Shown piece by piece: positions 8,311-16,532 of a stretch of DNA of 64,000 bases. Each line of letters begins with the position of its first letter. The stretch's first letter is position 1. The translations under genes and the position numbers were made by a program. The notes below the pieces were generated by a model. That model saw only the letters and a program-made list of their open reading frames with translations, searched no databases and was not told the origin of the DNA. Source of the stretch: Pleomorphomonas diazotrophica (lineage in GTDB: Bacteria; Pseudomonadota; Alphaproteobacteria; Rhizobiales; Pleomorphomonadaceae); the NCBI RefSeq assembly GCF_002844595.1, contig NZ_PJNW01000013.1:1-64000 (forward strand), read 5' to 3'.

Positions 8311-8886
8311 TCAGATGAAGCTCCGGTTTTCCTCGGCAATGCCGAGCGCTTCCTGCATCACCAGCGAGAAGACGAGGAACAGGAAGCCGAGCATCAGGCC
8401 GGCCAGTGCCTGCGAGTCGATTCCGATCGTGAGCATGTGGTGCCCCGGCGGGTTGGCCGAGGTCATGAGAAGGGTCACCAAGGTCTTGCAGACGACGGTG
8501 GCGGCGCAGCTCGAAAATGCCAGCCAGCCGACGCGGCCGAGCCGGCGCGGAACCGCAGGATCGAACACCGAACCGTCGGCGAACAGACGGAAGAGCCGTC
8601 CGAGTTCGACGAGCATGACGACCAGCAATGCGATCGGGGCCATCGCAACGACACCCGCAGCGCCAATCATCAGCGGGGTGGGCGTCACCATGACCCCGTC
8701 GGCCGACTTGACGAGCCAGTCGGTGAGCGCGCCCTCGACCAGCCAGAGGTAGGAAGTGGCGAGCACGATGAGCGCCGCGGATGCAAAGCTGGTCCATGAG
8801 GCGAAGCCGGCAAGCCGCGTCAGTCGGCGATGGCGCGGCGTGCTGGTCGGAGCCTGCGCCATGTCTGTGAGTGTAAGTGAGTTCAT
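8311..8886 (-). CDS. DUF2975 family membrane protein
   Basis: 191 aa from ATG 8886; a GTG nine bases upstream is also possible. Four hydrophobic segments are visible, including FASAALIVLATSYLWLVEG, AAGVVAMAPIALLVVMLV and LMLGFLFLVFSLVMQEAL. The central LFADGSVFDPAVPRRLGRVG is the family's cytoplasmic motif. It is translated with the small HTH gene downstream, a recurrent two-gene module of unknown function. The upstream 60 bases are A/T-rich and probably hold the promoter. Confidence 0.85.
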   Translation of the reverse strand: MNSLTLTDMAQAPTSTPRHRRLTRLAGFASWTSFASAALIVLATSYLWLVEGALTDWLVKSADGVMVTPTPLMIGAAGVVAMAPIALLVVMLVELGRLFRLFADGSVFDPAVPRRLGRVGWLAFSSCAATVVCKTLVTLLMTSANPPGHHMLTIGIDSQALAGLMLGFLFLVFSLVMQEALGIAEENRSFI

Positions 8887-8954
8887 GGTGTCCACACCTT
8901 ACTTGCGTTGACATAATTATCGTAATTCAATAATTCAGCATCGTCAAACAGAAA

Positions 8955-9626
8955 TTACGGATCGTCGCTGGCGATCCGAGGCGTCGTATCCGCCGCGAGA
9001 TTCGCCGGTCGTCCGGCGGCGTCAATGATGGCGCGTCCGTCGCCGATGCCGTCGAGGTCGAGACGGGCGGTTTGGCCGTCGCGTGGTGGCCGTTTCAGCG
9101 CATTGCCACCGTCCCGAACAACCAGCCGACCGGCATCGGCCAGAGCGATGATCCGACTGCGGGCGAGGCCGAGTTCGACGGCTAGGAGGCGATCGAGGCG
9201 CAGGCCGACCGGGTAGGGTAGGGCGAGCATGATGTCGATGCCCACCGAGGCCGTGGTGCCGCCGATCACCGCCTTTTCGACGGTCACATCGTCGGACTGA
9301 ATGATCGTCGGCGTCTTGCGGCGCAGGGCGGCGAGGTCGAAGGCGAGACGGCGGATGAAGGCGGGATCGCCCGATCTCAGCGCGGCAAGCTCGACGGGCG
9401 GAATGTCGGCGGCGAGGCGCCGCTCGAAGATTGGCCGGTTCCAGGTGCGGTCGCAGTCGTCGCACTTGTAGATCAGCCAGGCGTCGAGCCGCTTGCCGTT
9501 GGCATTGACGCGGACCTTGCCGCTCTGGTGGAAGGGACGGTCGCCGCCGCAGGTCGGGCAGGCGAAGACGGGACGGGGGCAGTCGCGCGGAACGAGGGTC
9601 CAGCGGACGGAAAGGCGGTCGGACAT
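8955..9626 (-). CDS. DUF1062 family protein with zinc ribbon
   Basis: 223 aa. The N-terminal half has two CxxC knuckles (CPTCGGDRPF and YKCDDCDRTW) separated by about 25 residues, forming a likely zinc ribbon. The C-terminal half shows LRLDRLLAVELGLARSRI, which resembles an S4-type RNA-binding start. These features fit DUF1062. Biochemical function is unknown. It stands alone on the minus strand between two other accessory units. Confidence 0.82.
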   Translation of the reverse strand: MSDRLSVRWTLVPRDCPRPVFACPTCGGDRPFHQSGKVRVNANGKRLDAWLIYKCDDCDRTWNRPIFERRLAADIPPVELAALRSGDPAFIRRLAFDLAALRRKTPTIIQSDDVTVEKAVIGGTTASVGIDIMLALPYPVGLRLDRLLAVELGLARSRIIALADAGRLVVRDGGNALKRPPRDGQTARLDLDGIGDGRAIIDAAGRPANLAADTTPRIASDDP

Positions 9627-9936
9627 ACCAGGGTCTTCCTTGAAGGAAGTCCAGCGGCATGGCGGACGAGGCCCGGAAATGCGGGCACGGCTTGGCGGAT
9701 GCGCGAGTTGTCCAGAGTGGGGTACGGCGGTGTGCCGACGGCGGCAAAGCCAGGCCGGTCTCGATCCGCCACCCGATGGACGTCAAAAGCCGTTCGGAAA
9801 CTTACGTTTCCGATATGCGGGTGCTGCAGGATGAGACCGGCATTACAACGGCAAGGCGACGCCTCTTCAGTTCACTCGAACGGAGCGGCTCAATAGCACG
9901 ACGGGCATCAGGTGCAACCGGGAAAAGCGATGCCGG
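9627..9936. other. Gene-free stretch with one operator-like palindrome
   Basis: 310 bases between the DUF1062 start and the DMT exporter stop. Overlapping open frames here have arginine- and glycine-rich shadow composition and no ribosome-binding sites, so I do not call genes. The only structured element is the palindrome at 9794-9813. Confidence 0.5.
9794..9813. promoter_or_regulatory. Operator-like palindrome
   Basis: Arms TCGGAAAC and GTTTCCGA are perfectly complementary around TTAC. The size suits a TetR- or MarR-type dimer, and GATATG follows immediately. No regulator gene adjoins it, so the binder is unknown. Confidence 0.4.
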
Positions 9937-10920
9937 TCACCTTGGGTTGTCGTCTGTTGCGGCTCTGCAATGGCGATCAGCCGGCTCTGCCCGGCGGGTG
10001 GAGGCCCACATCAGGCCGAGGAGCCCGACGATGACGCCGGTGAGGGCCGTGAGCTGATAGGCTTCGGCCGTCGCTCCGAGAAAGGCGATGGACAGGAGCA
10101 GCGTCACGGCCGGCGCGGGGACCGTCACCGAGCTGGCGACGGATACGTCGATATGGCGCACCGCGTGGAACCAGAGGATCAGCTCGACATAATAGGCAAG
10201 CCCCATGGCGAGCGCGAAGACCTCGATCATCGGAGCACTCAGGGCGGCGGCGATCGCCGCAGGGCCGTCGACGGCGAGGGCCAGCGGCGTCAGCAGCAGG
10301 ACGACGATGACGAGGCGCGACGTCGTCACCTCGTTCGGCGTCGCGGCTGTTTTCACAAGCGTCTCCTTCAGGATCACATGCGCCACCGCCCACAGGACGG
10401 GCACGGCGAGCGCCACGGCGAACCAGGGCGAGAGGCCTGTCATCCGCCAGCGTCCCCCCGTCGCAAGGTGGAACAGAGCGCCAACGATCAGCAGCGTGAA
10501 CAGGAGTTCCGTCCGGCTCTTGCGGCGGCCGAACAGCGCCGCCTCCAGGCTGGCGGCCAGCAGCGGATAGATCTGCAGGGCGATGGCGGCGTTGACGGCG
10601 CCGACCTTCTCGAAGCCCAGCACATAGGCCCAGGCGGCCAGCGCGAACAGCACGCCGGTGAACAGGGCGGTGCCCAGAATCGCGCCTCGTTGGCCTTCCG
10701 GCAGGCCCGACCGGAAGAGGCCGCCCTTGCCAGCCCGCGCCTCGGCGAGGGTAAGCGGCAACGAGAAGACGAGCTGCCAGACCGAATAGAGCAGGGCGAA
10801 GGTGAGCGCGCTCGCCCCGGCCGGACGTCCACCGACGATCACCGGCATGGCGCCAAGCAGGATCAGGCAGCAAAGGGCGAGCGTCACGCCGACGCGCGGC
10901 GTGCCGGAGAAGGCGGTCAT
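9937..10920 (-). CDS. EamA/DMT-family transporter
   Basis: 327 aa with about ten hydrophobic segments and the two-repeat EamA layout (for example VTLALCCLILLGAMPVIVGG at the start and LTGVIVGLLGLMWAS at the end). Such proteins export amino acids, metabolites or drugs across the inner membrane. ATG 10920 was chosen; an upstream in-frame start would lie within the divergent promoter. It is transcribed away from a MocR-type regulator gene 78 bases distant, a classical regulator/target pair. Substrate unknown. Confidence 0.9.
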   Translation of the reverse strand: MTAFSGTPRVGVTLALCCLILLGAMPVIVGGRPAGASALTFALLYSVWQLVFSLPLTLAEARAGKGGLFRSGLPEGQRGAILGTALFTGVLFALAAWAYVLGFEKVGAVNAAIALQIYPLLAASLEAALFGRRKSRTELLFTLLIVGALFHLATGGRWRMTGLSPWFAVALAVPVLWAVAHVILKETLVKTAATPNEVTTSRLVIVVLLLTPLALAVDGPAAIAAALSAPMIEVFALAMGLAYYVELILWFHAVRHIDVSVASSVTVPAPAVTLLLSIAFLGATAEAYQLTALTGVIVGLLGLMWASTRRAEPADRHCRAATDDNPR

Positions 10921-10947
10921 GGCAACATCCGGGACAGAATTGCTATG

Positions 10948-10980
10948 AATGCATTGGTAGGATTGCCTTGGCATCGATGC
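10948..10980. promoter_or_regulatory. Paired palindromes in the divergent exporter/MocR promoter
   Basis: AATGCATT (10948-10955) and GCATCGATGC (10971-10980) are exact palindromes sharing a TGCAT/ATGCA core, with centres 24 bases apart. That spacing suits two dimers on one DNA face or a MocR-type regulator contacting two sites. Confidence 0.5.
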
Positions 10981-10998
10981 AATTTCTATATTGCCGCC

Positions 10999-12381
10999 AT
11001 GGCAATCTGGCGTCCCGCTCTCGATCCCGACAGTTCCAACCGCGCGACGGCGATCGCCGATGCCATTGCCGCCGATGTCGCCTCGGGACGATTGGCAGTT
11101 GGCGATCGGCTTCCGCCACAGCGGATTCTCGCCTGGGCGCTCGGGCTGTCGCCCAACACGGTGATGCGGGCCTATGACGAGGCGCGTCGCCGGGGGCTGG
11201 TGGCCGGCGAGGTGGGGCGCGGCACCTATGTTCGGGTCCCCGCGCCGGCCTTGCCGCGTGGTGGCCTGACGCCGCTCAGCCGGTCCGAGGACGGGCCGGT
11301 GGACTTCTCACGCAATCTGCCCTTCACCGGTGCGGCGGCGGAGGAGCTTGCCGCGACGCTGACCGAGCTTGGCAAGGAGCCGGGGCTTGCCGATTTCCTC
11401 GATCGCGGCGAGGAGAGGGTGCGGGCGCCGCAGCTTGCCGCCGCGGCTGCCTTTGTCGGCCGCATCGGTCTTGAGGTTCCGTCATCGAGCATCGCCCTTG
11501 CCAACGGCGGTCAGCAGGGCGTCTTCTCGGCGCTGATGGCGCTTTCGCGCCCCGGAGATGCGCTGGTGGTCGAAGCGCTCACCTACCAGCCGGTGATGGC
11601 CATGGCGCTCCATCTCGGGCTTCGTCTGGTGCCGGCTGCCATGGATGGCGAGGGCGTGCTGCCGGACGCTTTCGAGGCTGCGGTTCGGCGCAGCGGCGCC
11701 CGTCTCGCCTATCTCATGCCCACGCTGCACACGCCGACCACCGCGACGCTTGGATTGGACCGCCGGCGGGAGATCGCCGCCATCGCCGAACGGCGCGAGG
11801 TGACGATCATCGAGGACGACGTCTTCGGCTTCCTGCCGAGAGAGCGGCCCGTCCCGATCGCCGCGCTGGCGTCCTCCCGCACGGTCTTCGTGACGTCGGT
11901 CTCCAAATCGATGGCCCCCGGCCTTCGCGTCGGCTATGTCGCGGCGCCCGGCCCGCTCCTTTCCCCCATCGAGGCGGCCATCGCCGTCTCGTCCTGGATG
12001 CCGCCGCCGCTGATGGCGGAGATCGCCCGCCGCTGGATCGTCGATGGCACCGGTGCCCGGCTCAACGCGGCGCAGCAGGCGCATGCCGCTCGACGACAAG
12101 TCTTGGCGCGCCGGTCCCTCGGCAACCGGGCCTATGCGGCCGATCCCCAGGGACTGCATCTCTGGCTGCCGCTGCCGCCGGAGTGGCCAGTGAGCTCCTT
12201 CGTGGCTGCGGCGCACGAGGCCGGCGTGCGGGTCAATGCCGGCGATCTCTTCGCGGTCGGTGCCGACAAACCGTCGGCCGTTCGGCTCTGCCTCAGTCAT
12301 GAGATGGATGATCGCCGCGTCGAGGAGGGCCTTACCGTCATCGCCAGCCTTCTGGCCGGCGGTGGCCGCATCGTCCCTTGA
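10999..12381 (+). CDS. MocR-type GntR/aminotransferase fusion regulator
   Basis: 460 aa. Residues about 15-75 are a GntR winged helix (LPPQRILAWALGLSPNTVMRA, then GRGTYVRVP). The rest is a class I aminotransferase domain with FVTSVSKSMAPGLRVGY (PLP lysine) and IIEDDVFGFLP (cofactor aspartate). MocR proteins use PLP as an effector. ATG 10999 was chosen; a much longer open frame upstream is the antisense of the exporter gene and not real. It probably controls the divergent exporter and itself. PdxR or GabR identity cannot be assigned. Confidence 0.92.
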   Translation: MAIWRPALDPDSSNRATAIADAIAADVASGRLAVGDRLPPQRILAWALGLSPNTVMRAYDEARRRGLVAGEVGRGTYVRVPAPALPRGGLTPLSRSEDGPVDFSRNLPFTGAAAEELAATLTELGKEPGLADFLDRGEERVRAPQLAAAAAFVGRIGLEVPSSSIALANGGQQGVFSALMALSRPGDALVVEALTYQPVMAMALHLGLRLVPAAMDGEGVLPDAFEAAVRRSGARLAYLMPTLHTPTTATLGLDRRREIAAIAERREVTIIEDDVFGFLPRERPVPIAALASSRTVFVTSVSKSMAPGLRVGYVAAPGPLLSPIEAAIAVSSWMPPPLMAEIARRWIVDGTGARLNAAQQAHAARRQVLARRSLGNRAYAADPQGLHLWLPLPPEWPVSSFVAAAHEAGVRVNAGDLFAVGADKPSAVRLCLSHEMDDRRVEEGLTVIASLLAGGGRIVP

Positions 12382-12575
12382 TGGACGGAAAGCAGCGGGC
12401 GCATCAGCCGGACGAGGTGATCCTGCCCTCAACGGTTGGAATGTCAGGTACTTTTTTATGTCAACTATACAATCTTTAATAATCATTCCGGCGTAAGCTG
12501 AACTCTTCGGCTGATCATGCCACAGCCGAAAGCCTGAGTTGCTCCAGAGAATCACCCGATTTAGGGGAGCGCATC

Positions 12576-13946
12576 ATGGGATCCAGCCATATCACTCATC
12601 CGGACGTGCAGTCTGACGCCCAAGGAAAGCCTGCGCGAACCAGCCTCAAGGCCGAGGTGCGCGAGCTGGAGGCGGAAGTTCTTGCGCTAAAAGCGCAAAT
12701 TGCGAGCTATCGGGTCGCATTCGACAACATTTCGCAGGGCGTTTGCTTCTTCGACAAGTCCCACCGACTGGTCTTTTGCAACGATCGCTACGCCGAGCTC
12801 TACCGCCTGACACTCGATCAGGTGCGCCCGGGAACGCTCCTTGCAGAGATCATTGCAGCACGGTGCGCCGTCGGAACGTCACCGGTTTCGCCGGAGGAGT
12901 ATCTGCGCCTGGCCACGGAAATCAACGCCACGGAGGCGCCAACATCCAGGCTCACCGAGCTTCCCGACGGTCGCCTCATCTATATTGCGAACCGAAATCT
13001 GCCCGGCGGCGGTTGGGTTTCGACACATGAGGATGTGACGGAGGTCACGGCTGCCCGGGCCCTGGCGTCCGAGCGCATCTCGTTGCAGGTGTTGATCGAC
13101 CTGGTTCCCGACTACTTGTGGGTCAAGGATGCTGACAGCCGTTTCGTCGTTGTGAACCGGGCGCTTGCGACCGATACGCACTACGCGCGCACCAGCGACA
13201 TGATCGGCACCAGCGACGCGCAGCTTCACGCCCCGGAAATCGCTCAGGAGTTCCGAGCGATCGAAGTCGAGATCATGCGCAGCGGCATTCCCATGGTCGA
13301 TCGGGAAGAGCTCGTCACCGATGTGGCGGGCGCCAGGAAATGGATATCCTCAACCAAGGTTCCAATTCGCAATGATCGGAACGAGGTGATCGGCCTGGTC
13401 GGTATCGCGCGCGATATCACCGCCCGACGACTCGCCTCGGCCTTGCAGGCGGGACAGATCAAGATCCTGGAAGAGATCGTTGCGAATGCGCCATTGGAGG
13501 ACGTGCTGGATCAGGTGGTGCTCCTCGCGGAATCCCAGTGCCCCGGATTGTTCTGCTCGATACTCTTGCTCGACGCCGACGGCGTCACCTTGCGGCGCGG
13601 GGCGGCGCCCAGTGTTTCGGAGCCTTTCCTGGGGGCCTCGAAAGGCATATGCGTAGGGCCCTATAACGCATCCTGCGGGGCGGCCGCGCATCGGCGCGAG
13701 ATGGTCGTCGTGTCCGACATTCTGAGCGACCCGCTGTGGAACGACTACCGGCAGGTGGCGAGCGCCCACGGTTTCCGCTCCTGCTGGTCCACGCCGATAA
13801 TCTCGAAGAAGGGTGGGCTCCTTGGCACGTTCGCCATGTACTCGAGGTCGGTGCGCGAGCCGGTCAAGGCCGAATACCAGGTGATCGAGTTCGCCGCGCG
13901 CCTTGCCGAGATCGCGATCGAGAGATCCAAGGCCACGGGTGCCTGA
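12576..13946 (+). CDS. PAS-PAS-GAF sensor protein without output domain
   Basis: 456 aa. A short coiled coil (residues 24-45) leads into a PAS domain of the PAS-7 type (NISQGVCFFDKSHRLVFCN), a second PAS (LVDLVPDYLWVKDADSRFVVVN-like, with a PAC tail EVIGLVGIARDITARR), and a GAF domain (CPGLFCSILLLDADG to PIISKKGGLLGTFAMYS). The chain ends right after the GAF helix, where a GGDEF, EAL or kinase domain would normally follow. It may act by protein contact or be the remnant of a larger protein. AGGGGAG precedes the ATG. Ligand unknown. Confidence 0.85.
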   Translation: MGSSHITHPDVQSDAQGKPARTSLKAEVRELEAEVLALKAQIASYRVAFDNISQGVCFFDKSHRLVFCNDRYAELYRLTLDQVRPGTLLAEIIAARCAVGTSPVSPEEYLRLATEINATEAPTSRLTELPDGRLIYIANRNLPGGGWVSTHEDVTEVTAARALASERISLQVLIDLVPDYLWVKDADSRFVVVNRALATDTHYARTSDMIGTSDAQLHAPEIAQEFRAIEVEIMRSGIPMVDREELVTDVAGARKWISSTKVPIRNDRNEVIGLVGIARDITARRLASALQAGQIKILEEIVANAPLEDVLDQVVLLAESQCPGLFCSILLLDADGVTLRRGAAPSVSEPFLGASKGICVGPYNASCGAAAHRREMVVVSDILSDPLWNDYRQVASAHGFRSCWSTPIISKKGGLLGTFAMYSRSVREPVKAEYQVIEFAARLAEIAIERSKATGA

Positions 13947-14145
13947 CGAAGCGGCTGGCCAGGACGACGGAGTCTGGTCGGCCATCCGCGCGGGTGAAAT
14001 GGGAAATAGGTCGATGGAGCGGTGACGGACGGGCGCACAGGTCGTCACGCGACCGAGGTGCGCTCGATCCTTTGCCATCCGTCACAGGTGGACGTTTGCC
14101 GGTCGCCGTCTGTACAAACCATGAACGTATGGATAGCGTGCGGAC

Positions 14146-14661
14146 ATGACCACTGTCACGCGAATCATCGGCATCGATCCGGGCCTCCGGCGCACCGGCT
14201 GGGGCGTCATCGACAGCCTCGGCAACTCGGTGCGCTTCGTCGCCTCGGGTTCCGTCACCTCCGACGGCGACATGGACCTCGCCTCGCGGCTCGTCCAGAT
14301 CCACGACGGGCTCGACGCGGTGCTGCACCAGTACCAACCCGACGAGGCGGCCATCGAGCAGACCTTCGTCAACAAGGACGCCGGCGCAACGCTGAAACTT
14401 GGTCAGGCGCGCGGCGTGGCGCTCCTGGCGCCGGCCCGGCGCGGCTTGCCGGTGGCCGAATATGCGCCCAACGCGGTGAAGAAGGCGATCGTCGGCGCCG
14501 GGCACGCCGAGAAGGGGCAGATCCGTGTCATGGTCAAGGTGTTGATGCCGAAGGCGACCTTCGAGAGCGACGACGCCGCCGACGCGCTGGCAATCGCCTT
14601 GACGCATGCTCATCATCGCGGTTCGGTGGTGGGCCGGCTGGCGAAACTGGCGGCCGGTTGA
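14146..14661 (+). CDS. ruvC: Holliday junction endonuclease RuvC
   Basis: 171 aa. RuvC cuts four-way junctions in recombination together with RuvAB. Catalytic acids are visible: Asp11 in [12 protein letters not shown], Glu71 in [12 protein letters not shown], and the paired aspartates in [12 protein letters not shown]. Normally yebC lies immediately upstream; here the accessory block separates them. ruvA follows after 120 bases. Confidence 0.97.
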   Translation: MTTVTRIIGIDPGLRRTGWGVIDSLGNSVRFVASGSVTSDGDMDLASRLVQIHDGLDAVLHQYQPDEAAIEQTFVNKDAGATLKLGQARGVALLAPARRGLPVAEYAPNAVKKAIVGAGHAEKGQIRVMVKVLMPKATFESDDAADALAIALTHAHHRGSVVGRLAKLAAG

Positions 14662-14781
14662 CGAAAGCATTCTCGAGCGAGGTGAATACCGGTGCGCGTG
14701 AAGAAAGTGCGTCAACTCAATAAGATAGAGCATATCCGTGTTTCATAGAATCGCGGAGTGCTCTTGGGGAGGACAGGGGGC

Positions 14782-15399
14782 ATGATCGGCAAGCTCAAGG
14801 GCGTGGTGGACAGCTTCGGCGACGACTGGATGATCCTCGACGTGCATGGCGTCGGCTATCAGGTCTATTGTTCGTCGCGCACCTTGCAGCGCCTGCCCAA
14901 GGCCGGCGAAGCGGCGACGCTTTCGATCGAGACCCTGGTCCGCGAGGACATGATCCGTCTCTACGGCTTCTCCAACGACATCGAGCGCGAGTGGTTTCGC
15001 CTGCTGATGACCGTGCAGGGCGTCGGCGCCAAGGTGGCGCTCGGCGTGCTCTCCGTGCTCGATCCGGGCCAGCTCGCCACCGCCATCGCCATGCGCGACC
15101 TCACCGCCATTTCGCGGGCACCGGGCGTCGGCAAGCGCGTCGCCGAGCGCATCGCCACCGAACTCAAGGACAAGGCCCCGGCCTTTGCCGACGCCGATCC
15201 CTCGGTGATCCGCGTCGCCGTCGACGTGGCCGAGGCGCGCGTCTCCGGCCCGGTGGCCGAGGCCGTATCCGCCCTGGTCAATCTTGGCTATGCACAGTTG
15301 CAGGCGGCGGCCGCCGTGCAGGCGGCGGCCAAGGCGGCCGGCAGCGAGGCGACCACCACCCAACTGATCCGTCAGGGCCTCAAGGAACTGGCGCGCTGA
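14782..15399 (+). CDS. ruvA: Holliday junction helicase subunit RuvA
   Basis: 205 aa. RuvA binds the junction and loads the RuvB motor. The OB-fold start [16 protein letters not shown], two helix-hairpin-helix units ([15 protein letters not shown] and [16 protein letters not shown]) and the small RuvB-binding C-terminal domain are present. ATG 14782 follows a purine-rich GGGGAGGACAGGGGG site. ruvB, normally the next gene, is absent here and must lie elsewhere. Confidence 0.96.
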   Translation: MIGKLKGVVDSFGDDWMILDVHGVGYQVYCSSRTLQRLPKAGEAATLSIETLVREDMIRLYGFSNDIEREWFRLLMTVQGVGAKVALGVLSVLDPGQLATAIAMRDLTAISRAPGVGKRVAERIATELKDKAPAFADADPSVIRVAVDVAEARVSGPVAEAVSALVNLGYAQLQAAAAVQAAAKAAGSEATTTQLIRQGLKELAR

Positions 15400-15448
15400 C
15401 GGGGCGGCGATCACCGCTTCTCGATGGCACATCTTTCAGGAGGCCAGC

Positions 15449-16288
15449 ATGGCCGATGACATCATCACAACGGGCAAGGTCGCGGTGATCACCGGCGCGG
15501 CGCGCGGCATCGGCCGGGCGGCGGCGCTGCGGCTTGCCGAAAAGGGCATGAAGCTGGTGCTGGCCGATGTCGTCGGCGGCGAACTCGCCGCCACGGCCTC
15601 GGCGGCCAAGGCGGCCGGCAGTCCCGAGGCCATCGCCGTGCCCACCGATGTGGGCGATCGCGCGGCTGTCGAGGCGCTGGCGACGGCGGCCTTCGAGCGC
15701 TTCGGCGGCGTCGATCTCCTCATGAACAATGCCGCCATCGGCGAGGGTGGCGGCGTTCTCGAGAATCCCGACAACTGGCGCAAGCTGATGGACGTCAACC
15801 TCTGGGGCGTCGTCAACGGCGTGCAGGCCTTCGTGCCCAGGATGATCGAGGCCGGCCGGCCGGGCTATGTGATCAATACAGGCTCCAAGCAGGGCATCAC
15901 CACGCCGCCGGGCAACGCCGCCTACAATGCGTCGAAGGCGGCGGTGAAGGTGGTGACCGAACAGCTCGCCCACGAGCTCAGGACGCGCGGCAGCCGGCTC
16001 ACCGCCCACCTCTTGATCCCCGGCTGGACCTTTACCGGGATGACCGCCTCCGATCCTGCGGCCCAAAAGCCCGATGGCGCCTGGCATGCCGTGGAAGTGG
16101 TCGACTTCATGCTGGCGGGGCTCGCCAAGGGTGACTTCTACATTCTCTGCCCGGACAACGAGACGCCGCGCCGCCTCGACGAGAAGCGCATGGCCTGGGC
16201 GATCGGCGACGTCATCTACAATCGCCCGGCGCTGTCGCGCTGGCATCCGGACTACAACGACGCCTTCGCCCGCTACATCGAGGAGTGA
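15449..16288 (+). CDS. SDR-family oxidoreductase
   Basis: 279 aa classical short-chain dehydrogenase. TGAARGIGRA (cofactor loop, about residues 15-24), NNAAIG, INTGSKQG and YNASKAAVKV (catalytic Tyr-x3-Lys) are all intact. AGGAGG precedes ATG 15449. The substrate is unknown. It occupies the place where ruvB would be expected after ruvA and is followed by repeat hairpins, so it may be a local insertion. Confidence 0.9.
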   Translation: MADDIITTGKVAVITGAARGIGRAAALRLAEKGMKLVLADVVGGELAATASAAKAAGSPEAIAVPTDVGDRAAVEALATAAFERFGGVDLLMNNAAIGEGGGVLENPDNWRKLMDVNLWGVVNGVQAFVPRMIEAGRPGYVINTGSKQGITTPPGNAAYNASKAAVKVVTEQLAHELRTRGSRLTAHLLIPGWTFTGMTASDPAAQKPDGAWHAVEVVDFMLAGLAKGDFYILCPDNETPRRLDEKRMAWAIGDVIYNRPALSRWHPDYNDAFARYIEE

Positions 16289-16290
16289 TA

Positions 16291-16338
16291 CCGCTTCCGT
16301 CAGGTTTCGACCTTCCTGGCGGACCCTGACGGAAGCGG
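16291..16338. repeat. Long perfect inverted repeat
   Basis: Arms CCGCTTCCGTCAGG and CCTGACGGAAGCGG (14 bp, perfect) enclose 20 bases, starting two bases after the SDR stop codon. No T-run follows, so it is more like an intergenic palindromic repeat than a simple terminator, though it could act as one. Confidence 0.6.
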
Positions 16339-16375
16339 AAGCGCCCGACCGGGCGCCGGCCGGTCAGGCCGAAAC

Positions 16376-16407
16376 CCGCTTGAGCTGGATGAGTCCAGAT
16401 CAAGCGG
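16376..16407. repeat. Palindromic repeat hairpin
   Basis: Arms CCGCTTGA-CTGGA and TCCAG-TCAAGCGG pair with one bulged base on each side around TGAG. The pattern resembles short dispersed palindromes of Rhizobiales intergenic regions. With the repeat at 16291 it fills most of the 244 bases before the next gene. Confidence 0.5.
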
Positions 16408-16532
16408 AACGGGTATGAGCGCTGCCGGCATGCATGGCAGTCCATGAGCGCCGGTGGTCGCAGTGAGTCTCGTTGAGCCTCCATGGACTCTCATGAGTCC
16501 GGGCGACCAGCGGCATCACCCTTGTCGGATTG

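Noticed and set aside
9528-10057. Open frames in the DUF1062/exporter gap
   Set aside because: Several overlap in different frames, none has a ribosome-binding site, and their composition is that of shadows.
9970-10998. N-terminal extension of the MocR gene by 343 codons
   Set aside because: The extra part is antisense to the DMT exporter and would remove the divergent promoter; ATG 10999 gives a full-length MocR protein.
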